From Chondrosia reniformis (Eukaryota > Porifera > Demospongiae > Chondrillida > Chondrillidae): a DNA stretch of 64,000 bases. The DNA is taken from NCBI GenBank assembly GCA_947172415.1, contig OX359202.1, forward strand, positions 2,172,501 through 2,236,500, given 5' to 3'. Below the pieces are notes generated by a model. That model searched no databases. It had not been told where the DNA came from and was given only the letters and a program-made list of their open reading frames with translations. Below are positions 1-12,700 of the stretch, in pieces; position 1 is the stretch's first letter; every line of letters begins with the position of its first letter. Position numbers and translations under genes: made by a program.

Positions 1-1448
1 GGAAGGGACTGCCATTTCACCACGTTTCAAGCCCGAGAGTTGGCACTCATGCACAACATTAAATTATATTTCAGTTTCTGGATTTCTGGGGGAACCAACC
101 TGGCAACACTGGGTATGGATGCACAGCTCTTAAAGTTGGACATCCAGGGTGCTTACTGTACATAATATACTCAGAAAATTGGATAAAGGTCCTTAGTGGA
201 AAAGCAGTTAATTTGTGGATGCCTGACTGCCAATTGGCCTGTTGTCAGCCCCTAAACATTCATTACCCTTGCAGGTGTTATATATAACAAAGCCAGAAGG
301 AGAAGATTACTGCATTAATTAATTTTTTGTGAAACGGTAGGTATATAGGCAACCTCACAGCTCTCCAAGTGTCAGCAACATCTCTCAGCTACTTTGGAGT
401 CCCACCAATCTCAAAAATGAGGGTCCTTATACATGCAAGGCTTACATTTCTCAGTAAAGGGCTGGTCAGTCATACCATGATGGCAAGACGTCCACAAGAA
501 AGGTTCCAGCAGCTATATACAGTCCTTTTCTGGCAAGATTGCAAATCATGATACTGTATAAAGGCTGCATACAGCTAGGGTAGAAGTTACTGAGCATATA
601 TAAACACAGCTAGCCCCATTTTAGTCAATGTCTATATGGAAGTATTTGAGAAATAGTCCCAGAAGACCTTCCTGAGGAAACCCAGTCTTTCAATCAAATG
701 CAGGTATGGGGGAAGTCAATAGTCATATGCCATAGCCAAGATTAGCTAAGTTTATAGGCATAGCCTCAACAGGATGCATGGCAACCCCTACACCCCTGAA
801 CCAACTAACTAACTTAGGACAGTAATAGCTGAACTAAATGCTACTAGATATAGCAGGCCAACACCACACTGTTATATAAATAGAGTGATGAGGGGAATGA
901 CAGAGAAAGGTAGGCAAGTTAAATGGGGTAAATGGGCTGACTAATCAGCTTGCACAATAATACATACAATAGGTCACACGATTGGGTTATGCATTAGCAA
1001 ATAAGAAGTTCGGTGAGTGCTTATGCAACAGCTCGCATGGGGTAGGACAGTAGGCTCTAGAGAGGGTTATTTAGTGTAGGGGTCTATGCCTCCAGGTGCT
1101 TAGTCTATTTATAATATCACCTCTCTGTGGGGTATTATGTCAATTGCAGGGAGTGACCACTAAGGAGGTTCTCTTGGTGTCCCTCAGGTGCCTACAGAGT
1201 AGTATCAGGTTGAAACTGTTGGAGGCATCAACTGTAATTATCACATCATGTGTATTGTAAATGTACGCATTTATGTGTTTCAGTATGTTTCCAGTATATC
1301 TGCATGTACAGGTGTATGATTTAATTATAATATCATAATACAGTTTATAATGAAAAGATAGCATTGCTGAAGAAGACCTACAGGTTGAAACAATCAAATC
1401 TCTGTTTCTGGAATGTAACTGTTGCTGATGCTTAAATATATATATAGC
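1..1448. other. Non-coding, no feature seen except a hammerhead-like relic
   Basis: No gene supported. TGCTGAAGAAGACCTACAGG then TTGAAAC at ~1365-1392 resembles a decayed hammerhead core (compare 33883). Confidence 0.4.
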
Positions 1449-1910
1449 GTAAATCAAGAAATTCATGCGTGCATCTAATTCGTGCGTATTCGTGCGGGGC
1501 CTCACACAGATTTCCCTTATTTACGAAATAATTACTGTAACGCCCGGGTATGTGCACGTGTAGCTTTACATCGCTAAGTGTGAAAGGTAGGAGAGTTTGA
1601 CCATGAGCTTGCTGTGGTATTTTGCGAAGGCGAAGGTGGTCGACCCCGGAGGAGACAGGAATTGGGGAACAACCTACTGCAGAGGCCAACAAACGTGTGG
1701 CAGAGGTACTCAACCGGCAGCAATCCAATCGTATGCGTACAGTTACAGCGCACTCGAAGGAATCTTGTGTATGATTGTCAGTGTTATAAATACCCAATTA
1801 TGTGACCACCCAATACAAATTCGCATGAATTAAATTGCATTACTTTTTCTAGGAATCATCTTTAAACTAAAACTGCATGAATTTAATGCAGCATGAATTT
1901 CTTGATTTAC
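1449..1910. mobile_element. MITE with 20-bp terminal inverted repeats
   Basis: Both ends read GTAAATCAAGAAATTCATGC inward. The interior is GC-richer than its surroundings and contains a frame on the plus strand (~1625-1765) reading TPEETGIGEQPTAEANKRVA then EVLNRQQ, which looks protein-like and resembles N-terminal parts of recombinase-type transposon proteins. It ends at a stop after ~50 codons, so this is a non-autonomous element with a leftover or captured coding piece. Confidence 0.65.
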
Positions 1911-1984
1911 GGTATATACCTTTTCATTGCAGTTTATAAGTCTATAGGATTGTCTCTAATTTGGCTATAGAAGGTTTAATCGAG

Positions 1985-2290
1985 ACAGTGCTTGTGTATC
2001 TCATACCTGGTTTTGTGGGAGGTCTTACCATAAGATTTTCACATATCAAATGATATAACACAAGGATAACAATGAATACAATTAAAGCTCCCATGATGAC
2101 TACGTATACATAATTTGCTGATGCTCAAATATATACCTATATACCTTTGGTCATTACAGTGGATTTTATGATGTGGCTACAGACTGTTGAATCAAGATGG
2201 TACACTTGCTTGTATATCCTGGTTTTGTGGGAGGTCTTTCCACAAGGATAACAATGAATACAATTAAATCTCTCATGACAACTTTGCTGA
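1985..2290. repeat. Imperfect direct repeat pair
   Basis: ~1985-2095 and ~2195-2285 share CTGGTTTTGTGGGAGGTCTT and ACAAGGATAACAATGAATAC with a 30-bp gap difference. Confidence 0.7.
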
Positions 2291-3716
2291 ACCATCTCAC
2301 TTTAACATGGTTCAACAAAGCAATAGTAAGAGAACACTGAAAATTGAAGCTCATGCTTCCCTAGGCACGTTTAATGGGCCCACTAGAACACCGGAAGTTA
2401 GACACTGTGTACTTTCCCTCAGCCGGTTCAAGGCTAAACGAATTAAAGGGGGCTTTAGTGTAATGTTGCGTTCAATTCTTTATCTTGATAAACTATATAT
2501 ATATTACACGCCAAAATAACTTGCGTTAAAATTTAATACACGCATTAGATCATATATACATGGAGCGACACGAAGCATATGTGCCATCTACCAGCATATG
2601 TCATAGATTATATAGTCTATTAATTACAGAATTAATGAGCACGCGATTGGAAAGAGGAATCTTATGAGAAATCCTGTTTTAGCTGCTTACGTACTACAAT
2701 ATTATAACGGTTACCGTAGATAATATATAGTAGATATATAGGTAGTGCTCTTACCGACATCGCCTACTGGCCGAAACCCAGTAAATTCCACCAAAAGGCT
2801 ACTTTTTCCTACGCCTATAAAGAAACACAATACAGCATATATATATTTAGTAACATAATACCAGTGGGCTGTCTAGAAAATGCATAGATAATTACTCACC
2901 TGAATCTCCCATAATCATATACTTAAATGAGTAATCGCTAGTCATTTGAAAACTGTTAGGTAAATTGTGCTACATGAGAGTCGGTTGTACAACAAAGTGG
3001 TAGTCAGGTGTAGTCAACCCTCTTGATCACTCTCAACATATATGCCGCAAGCAAACTAAAGGTCGGGTCAGGTATCGTCATAGATATGCTTGTCGTGGAA
3101 TGAAAATTGGAGCTGAAATATTGTAATGCGTGCGTGGGGTGCGTTGGATTCAGCCCTAAATTTCGCTTATAGTATATATAATAACATATATAATATTGTT
3201 AGCATAATAATAAGTGTACGTATATATACATGTCTTATATAATATTGGTCTATATAGCTTATATTTATATATTCATGTATATTAGATATGGGCCTAAAGT
3301 GAACCAAAAATTTCTTAACCAACACCTTTAGGCAATTATGTGCGTGGGCAATCTCGATCCCGGAAACAATTAACCTCGCTATACCGCTCGGTATAAGGAA
3401 AATAGTATCTGAATCTAAGGCTATAGAGAGTATACCGTACTCTCCAGATATGATATCCGGACTTCACCCCACTTCCATTGTATTATGAGTTTTAATAAAT
3501 ATGAAACAGTTGTCAATGGCTCGCCTTCAGGTGGGGGATCGGAGACTCTGGTTCCCAACAATAGCAAGTTAACTTAGATTCCACTCCTGTATTGCTCATT
3601 GTGATCCTCAGAAGATATATTATATATATCAGATGGGCAAATGTAGTTAAATTCTATAATAGGCTAATGTTTCCATTTTGAAATATACAAAACACAGGTA
3701 TGTAATGCAACATGAT
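2291..3716. other. Non-coding 3' flank of TRP gene
   Basis: No gene supported. 3286-3375 is a dispersed repeat also found, inverted, at ~28505-28590 (shared GCAATTATGTGCGTGGGCAA). Confidence 0.5.
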
Positions 3717-6700
3717 CTAATCATTTCTTTTGTCATCAAGCTTATTAATAATGTTTAAAGTATGTTTACCAAGTTCAGCTAATTTTTTTTCCAAGGCAAC
3801 CATTTCATTCCTTAGATCTGCACCTTGTTTTTGTAAGGCTGTCATTTCTTTCGTCAAACAAACAACTTTATCATCCACAAACCTACATGCATAGAATAAA
3901 TTATTGTACTTTTACAGACCTAATAGGTACAATTAATTTATGCTAATTAAATTGTATACCTTATAGGCATTGAAACATTATTGAAATTTAAAGGAAGCAG
4001 GCACAAATGATATATGTTGCTAAGTGGCGGAGCACTGGTAATTATAACCAGCTGTCGTGGGTTCGATTCCCAGCAATTACTTCTTTCGTGTTTTTCTCTC
4101 TTCATGATGTCTGATATGATTATTTGTGGTTTAATTATCACTTGATTAATCACGGATTCACCCAGCTCTCCTGTGGTTGATGGTGAACAGCAACCTATTG
4201 GTTAAGATACTCCTCCCAATGGAAATGGGTTGGATCCCTGCTTGTCAGCTTGTACTGATAAATGAAATCACCACTAATTAGTATGAATGATGACTAATTA
4301 CCTACTCTGAAGTTAGTATAAGAGGGAGGCATGAATGGAATATTGCTGTGGCAATTGTGGCTCCATGGCAGAGCACTTATGATTATAACCAGCTGTCCTG
4401 GGTTGGATTCCGAGCAATTGTTTCTGTCGTGTTTTCCCTCTTCGTCATGTTTGAATATTCATCATATAATTTTCATGATGTGTACTGTACAATGATGTAC
4501 ATCCATCATTTGGCAGAGCTATGAATTTTAGCTGAAATCAGTCTTACAGTATTGCTGAAATCAAATTGATAAGTGTTTAATGAAAATTGTGTACCCTTAA
4601 GGCTATTTACCTTAGTGTTAAGGTAAATATAAGTATACAGACATGATAACTATATATGTCATTCCCCTTAAGTTATAAAGTCATAAAACATCATAGCAGT
4701 GTTGGAGTACGTGGATACATTAATGAATGCTAAAGGCACCACAAATGGTTTTTGATACACAGGGTGTTTATAATTCTATACTGATTACTTAGAATATACA
4801 CGTACTCTGATTTATTCTTTTCATTGGCTGCGTTCAGTCCTAAATCTTGCCTACAAGCTTCATGTTTTGAATCCTCTAAATATAAAAGAACATGTACAAT
4901 TAGTAGACTTCAGTAAATATATAGCTCAAACATGTTTTAGCATCATATATGTATATTGAAAGGAAAATGTACACTAAACTGCACCAGCTGACTACACTTG
5001 AAACAATATTATATATACCCCATAATTTACAATGGAATAGTACAATACAATGAATAAATCAGATTGTGTCAGAACAGAATCATTAATACATCCACAGTTT
5101 CAGTGCAGCAAACCACATTAATAGTATATTCTGTGTTCACGAGTAAAAGACTATTGGATATGTGCAAGCATACGTATATCTGATAACATTAACTCAATGT
5201 CTCCTCTAGCTGAGACACATGGAACACACTTACAATATAAACAATGCACAATACGTACAGTGCAAATGCAGTTCTCACTTATGGTTAGAAATCTCTTGGA
5301 AGGTAAAGGTCCCATTGACTTTCTATATCTAGAAAGTACACGGGCCAGGGTGTAGTAGTACTCACGCCGAACTTCCTTTTCAATGTTTTCATATGTTTTA
5401 TTCATTTGAGCAATAAGTAAATTGAGTAATACAATTCCAACAAAGAAGATAAACAATAGATAGACAACCACGCCTAACCACCTAATAAGGAGATATTAAG
5501 GGCATATATACGTACAGTATAATACCAGTGGATCCACTGTAAAGCAAACCATATGTAAGTGGTGCAGTAAGACCTCTCTTATCTGGGCAGTGTGGGACCA
5601 AGAGGGTGCCCGTAACTCTGAATTTGCCCATATCTCTGAATATAACACACTTTTACGTGCATGTAAAATATATATGTACATATAACTAGATTACATATTT
5701 AAAACTGCTTTTTGTCTACACTGCTTTGAATTCAATGCCATCAGGATCTTCTACTTTATTGAAACTGAAAATTAAATCTAGTGCTAAAAAATATGGCAAT
5801 TCACAGAGATTCACATGATAAAATTGCCACTTATACAGAAAATTAATGCCTGATAGATAGAGGTGTCCATAACTTTGACGACGAGATAATTGAGGTTTGA
5901 CTGTATACTCAAACTACGTATATGTAAACCTAACAACTTACTGATAACCAATGTACATTCCATTTGTATCTTCTGCATAGTATCCACCCAAAACACCTCC
6001 TCCCTCAGCTAATGTCCGAAGACCCATTGCAAAGACATGCCATGGATATCTACAAACAAAAATGATCTATTAAATCCATCCAAAGCCAATATGCTCAGTA
6101 TTATTCAAACTGGTTTGACGAAGTTATTTTTGAGATGTACATATACCTTCAGTCACTGAAGAAGACCCCTAGGGTCAAAATGTTTGGCAGAAAGAAGAAC
6201 CAAAAACTGCGTCTCTAGACGCTCCCAAAGTCGAAAGATGACCCTTTCCAAAGATAAGTTCGACACAGTTAGAAGAAATCCTTATTCTATTATATACCTT
6301 TCAATAGTTTAAGCAGCTATAGATATTGCCTTCTTAGTCAAAATGTAACATTTTAATCTTAAGGGTTTTCTTCAGAAACTGATGAATAGCCTTCAATAGT
6401 CTCTTTTATCAACAAACAGTATATACACTCAGTGAAACTTACCATATAGAATCCTTATATACAGGTTAAGATAATAAGGTATTATGAAAAGACATGAACA
6501 CTCACAGTGTATCCAGTGGGTGAATTTGGAGATCTGATGTAATAGTACCATTACCACCCACCCTAACTCCTCCTCTTAAAGCAAGGTAGAAGGATCCCAT
6601 AAATACATACAATACGAGAAAGAAGAAGATGACGAAGTTTTTGATGTCTGTCTTCAATATCTCCACCAAAGACCACAGATATAAGCCAACGGTTCTGTCA

Positions 6701-9700
6701 TTAAGAAGAAGTATTTGTATAGAGTACACTTAAGAAGTTTATCCACTTAAAATGCTTTTACTACATGTTTATACTCACTTGTAAACTGCGACAATTTCAA
6801 AAACAAGTAATGCATTAAAGAAATAGGCAAGAGAAGCAAAGATCCACTGGCAACTGGAAGCAATGGTACATGTAAGATTGATGCGTGTAGCATTAGGAGC
6901 AGGAAGAACACAGTATCCATCTCCAGTTGAGGCACACCAGGTGGTAGCAGCTCTTAGAGGAACAACACAGAAAAGTGGAAAAAACACTGAAGTCAGTTGC
7001 AGCCAATTCAGGTAATCCTTGAAGTAAGTTCGTGGTCCATCCCTAAAATCAAAATGAAATCTTGATATACGTATATATATTTTATTTTTAGAAAAAGGAC
7101 TATAGGCATAACATTACGCTGCCAAGGATTCAGAAAAGATCAAGATCAAGAAAAGACAAAGATTCCCAGGGTAACTGATGAATTAAGGATGGAATTCCCA
7201 GAAACAACTGTCTGGCCCAGTGGAGAAGAGAAAAGAAAGAAAAGAAAAGTCTCCAGGACCTATATCTTCATGCAAAGCTCTCTCCAGGATTAATTAGTTC
7301 CCAACAGGCCTTTTTAAAAAGTAGGCATAACATGTAGATTTTTCATTAATATTTACTAACCTAAATATCTCAAAGCCTTCATCATAGAGCTTCCATACAA
7401 AATAGAGGAAAGATAATATCTCAAATACAAGTCTTGCCCAATCCCATGAGTTCCTATAGCAACCAGGATTATCGAGATCTGGTCGAGCAGCGATTAGGAG
7501 GGCCAGTGTAAAAACAAGCATACGCAGGAAGTAAAACAACAAAATGGACCTGCACATTTTAAAACATTACAGTAGTAAATTAATACAAATAGTACACTGT
7601 ATTATAAAAACATACGTGTGATGAACTCGAACAAATCTCCATTTGTAATCGAGCAGAGTTTGAATAGCAGGATGCGAAGATAAATTCTACAAAGAGCAAA
7701 ATTATTACATAAATAATATACATGCACGTACCCCTATGCCTAAGTCAGAGCTAACCTTATTGGATACAATAGTATCAAAAGTAGTCGTCTGATTGTCCTC
7801 CTTAGTCCTGCGACAGCAGTAGAAGTTGGTTAGCTTAAAGATATCTAAAGGGCCATCAACCTTAATCACTGGGGCACTGTAATCACTGTCCAATATGTCA
7901 CAACGAACTAAATTGCCTCCGACAACTATTTTATCAAGAATTGCTTTTGCAGTTACCTAAATAACATGGGTAAAGACATATATGCATGCAGAAAGCAGAT
8001 AAGGTTAAGACATCATAATTTGGCTTCTTATTTCACCAAAATAAAACTTACATACGTTTGTACGCATGTACACCAATTTTCCCTTTAAATTAAAAAGCAA
8101 CCATTTTGGTAGTTCATCTTTAATTATATAAACTAGCAAAACACTTGCCAGGGATGCAATGTAAGCTATGATTCCTCGGCCAAAAAGCAAAGTGGCCATT
8201 TTGAGAAGTAAATACATGATATTCATAAGCATGCAGGCTGTACACACTGACAAGGGGAGATTATACATGGATATATAACAGATTAAAATTGTTTCCAGCA
8301 GATTTGCTTATATAGTTTAACACCTAAAAGCTGATACTTTCAGTGAATAAACAGATTACCTGTGTGTGTTTTAGCGATATATCAAATTGCAGCAGGATTT
8401 ATGTATATACATACAATATACAGCAACACACATACAATATATTATGTTTATATATGAATTAGCTTAAGCTTACAACTACATGTACGTACATTTACATACT
8501 TTTTCAATGATTATGTACATACTCACCTCTTGTTCCAAATACAATTTTATGTCTGGGCTTGAGGTCACCTGATTTTCACTTTTTCCCTGCAGTGGTCCAC
8601 TGTCAAGACCATGCTTCTTCTCTTCAGTCTCCTTATTTTCAAACAACAATCCAATTCTACATCGGATCAATTGTAATCACTTCATGATCAAAGAATTTAT
8701 CATAAAATAAAAACAGACATATATATATAGAAGAAAAGTAGTTTGTACCCTCGTGGGTTCATGGCCGTAATTGTCTCAGCTGCTTTATCATAATGCTTGT
8801 CATTCATTGCTCGTTTTAAAGTGTTTTGAGCCTGGTCGTCCTCTTCAGATCGTTCATACATTTTTTCAATCAAAAAATCAGTAATTTTGCTGGATTCTAT
8901 AAGTAAAAGTATTAAATAGTGCTGTAAACCAAGCCCCCTTAAACAGGCAGCGTACATATATATAAAGGAGATAACATGTACCTATTATATATACTTCATT
9001 ATTTCTCACTAATATTACTAACACGTATAGAAGCAGTAGGGTAATTGTACATTTATAGCCAGGGCCCCAGGACCAAATTACCACAAGAAAACATGTCTCG
9101 CTTGGTTTTTAAGGCCCTCAAAGCACATATCATAAAAACAAGTCTTTGGCCATTTTGAGAGTCCATGTTCATCCTTTGCAGTCAGTCGCATGTGCTTGGA
9201 GCCAGATGCCAGATGGGTGTTAATTGGCATGATACTGAGCATCGACTAATCAACACCACTCACACAGTTCCTTGCACATGTAGTAAACGTCCGTACATCA
9301 TACCAACAACTTTGTATACATCCGTAAACTAAAATTATACACAATCATTATCTCATGGGTGGGTTGGTTGTACCATTAGGCAAAAAGGAGTTTGTGTCTG
9401 AAAGAGGATACCTTGATGCCCTTGTGTATAACCTAAGGGTTTAAGGTACTGAGGTACATACATATCTATATACCTAATTTATATTGCAAATTATCTATTA
9501 ATTGTTGTATATATGTAGGCTCCACTGAAAGTAAGAAATTAAAAAATTTGTAGTGTCCGTTAGTCAAAGTGTCCTTTACTCCTGCTAAGCAAAAGCTTAT
9601 ACGTGACTGGTATACATACGTACCTAGCTGATTGATAATTCTAAAAGGTAATAGCATTAATGGTCTATTCTGGATATATATACAGAATTGATGTAGTGTT

Positions 9701-12700
9701 GTATGTATGCATTATACTTACCACCTTCTTCATCATTAAAAAACCATCTCATTGCTTCAGGAGATAAGATCAGCACAAAGAATTGAAGGTACCAAAGCTC
9801 ATCATCTTCAAAAGAGTGATCATAGGAAGATTCAATGTAGAAATCTAAGGCAGTTTTTCCTGCATTGTCCAGAACGGAGGCATTTGCACCATTTTTCAAT
9901 AGAGAATCAAGCACAGCAGCATCACCACTCTCAGCAGCTAAATGAAGTGGGGTCTTCCCCCTATAATCTTGAATGTTTAAAGAAGCATCTAAAAATATTC
10001 AAAAATCGTGTAAATTATGAACATAGAGATAACCTTCATAATCAGTGACTTTACACTTACTGAAGTGGATCAAAAGTTTCACTGCTTCATCATTTTTCCA
10101 GCTAACAGCTTCATGCAGTGGAGTCCTACCATCCTATGAGTCAATGTAGCAATTGAAAGTTTAGATTTTTGGCATGTATTAATTAAGCATGTATGCCATA
10201 TGTACGTATATATCATTCAGTATATTAAACTTTATATTATAAAAGATATAGACAGCCTTTGTACTTTACCATTGCATATTCTTACTTGATCAGTAACGTC
10301 AGGTTCAGCTCCACGTTCCAAAAAGTACTTGACAGCCTCCATTTGTGAGTTGCATGCAGCAACACTTTTATGTAATGGTGTCCTTCCATACTTTATGAGA
10401 TAAAAGAGTACTAAATGTACATCATTTTGTTTTACATTTACTGCAAGTATTCAATACATGCATTAATCGTATTCCAAAAAGCATGTACATAATAACCATA
10501 ATTATGTATATAATATCCTGGAAAACAGTAAAAGGATTATCTAATGGAAACCATTATCTACAAAAGAAAAAGGGTAAACACCTTATATTTGTACATAGCA
10601 AGTAATCATTAGCCCACCAAATCAAAGATACATATTACTTAAACATATAATATAGAGAATATTAACCAGCCAAGGGACCAAGATATCATCTTGGCTCGGG
10701 GGCCGAAGTCCTATTAAAAATGGCAAACAGTGATCCCAGTCATCCAAAGATGGAAAAAACTCTAAAGAACCACAGACAGCTATTTCGCCCTCCTTAGGGC
10801 TCACCATTGTAGTATATTTCTGATGGTGAGTTTGGATGACAGCTTATTAATCTCCCACAAGTAAAACTTTTGTGGTTTCATAACAAGTGAAGATGGAGGC
10901 TGCAATCTACAAGCACAATTGAGCACTCACAGAATTGCCATTTTTAATAGGACTTTGCATGGTCCCCCAGCCAAGATGAGACCTTGATCCTTTGTCTGGT
11001 TTGGTGTAATTGTAGTGAAGTGAAGCAATAGTGTCGCATTGTCATCCCCGTATATACGTAGATATATGTACTGTATATACTTAACAGTCAATTCGGGAGA
11101 CCTTGATTGCACAATTGCCGCTGGCCTTCCATGGCGTCAAGGACAATCAGGAGCCATTCTTTTTGACAGACGACACCTTGAATCTGCTTAAATTGTTTTC
11201 TCTCTGTACAACTGCGCGCAGTTCGCATTGTGATTGTCTGTTAAGTTCAGCGCAATGTCGATCGTGGAGCCACTTCTGCCAATTCTAATCTCGTGGCCCA
11301 GACCCCTTCGGGGGATATGACCTTTACCAGCGAGGCTTCTTACATCTTAAATATAGGCCCTAGTATACTCCAATGATTTTCCATAGCCTTTGCACAGGTA
11401 TTGTACAATTAACTCACATTTTAACTTTTTTAATAAAACACTATTGTAATCTTAGATAAGCTTTCTTACTGCATTTGTCAGATCTGAAAAGGATAGACCA
11501 TATTCAAACAAATACTCAAAGCAGTCAGTGCTATCATCAATCAAGTTCCATGTGGTACTGTCAGCCTATTTTCAAAGAAGAGATTTAGCATGAGGTGAAA
11601 GGTAAAAAGCATATTGAATTGAAAGTGGAATTTCAGCTACATGTACATTATGGGAGGCAACAACACGTAAGAAGGAGAGGACCTCAATTCTCTACCACTA
11701 ATAATTTAATTGTTTTGCTCATGTGTATTATATTACTATTTTAATATATTACTATAATAGTCATTTTCTGCCATTTTATCATGCAAGCTGATGGTGCAGT
11801 TTTAAAAGACAGTAATTGCCTTAACAAAAGATGCTCTGCAATATGAATATTAATATATTGCTGTGCAAGAAATTTAATGAACAAAATTCTCTAGTTATAG
11901 AACACAGTTATGTACCTTGCTTTTAGCTATAACTTTTGGATCAGCTCCTTTTGATAAGAGAAGTCTAGTAACATCAGGATTGATGGCAAAGGAAGCAAAA
12001 TCTGACACGACTCTAGAAACCTGCATATAATCAACAGGAGACTCTAAGTTATTAAGCTGAATTAAACATGTAATGTAAATAGATAATGCAATTACACAGT
12101 ACAGTCTATATACGTATAACTAATAGGCTTACCTTAGCACCATGCTCTAGAAGGCTCCTCAAAATCCTTTCTATTTCTGGTTTTTCAACTTTCAGGATTA
12201 GTTTTTCATCTTCAACTGGATGATAGTCTATGAGGACCCCTTTCAGAACCAGCTTATCAACGAGCCTCAGTAGAATATCAGCATCTTTTATTCTTTCAAG
12301 CAAGCAATGTATTAAAGGAACTGCTCTATCCATTTTGCTTTTAATAGGATTAGTTCCTCTCTTTAGAAGTTCATTTATCATATATTCCACCTTTCAAGTA
12401 TATAGTAAATACAAATTTTTAGATTTAAAGGAATAAAATAGCCAACCATTATCGGTGCCTGGCTTACCGTGAAATCATCTGGAAATACAGAATGATCCAC
12501 CAAGAAAGAGAGAGCTTCACTTTTGATTCCCTCCTTCATCTCCACCAACTGATCTGTAATGGCCACCATAACTCCATGTTCATTTGCAGAAAGGGCTGGA
12601 GGGTCAGCATATTCTACTGCAGGTTCTTCTCTGTGCACTGTTGCCAGAGCTTCCACCTGTAATGCATATGTAAAATTGAAGTGACAATGAAACCACAAGT

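Noticed and set aside
7085..7300. Possible extra coding exon between TRP exons 7361-7549 and 6779-7042
   Set aside because: The two flanking exons join in phase with continuous family sequence, leaving no room for another exon.
8005..8268. Hydrophobic minus-strand ORF in a TRP intron that could be an extra membrane exon
   Set aside because: The flanking exons 7756-7956 and 8527-8656 join perfectly in phase without it, and both encode cytosolic sequence.
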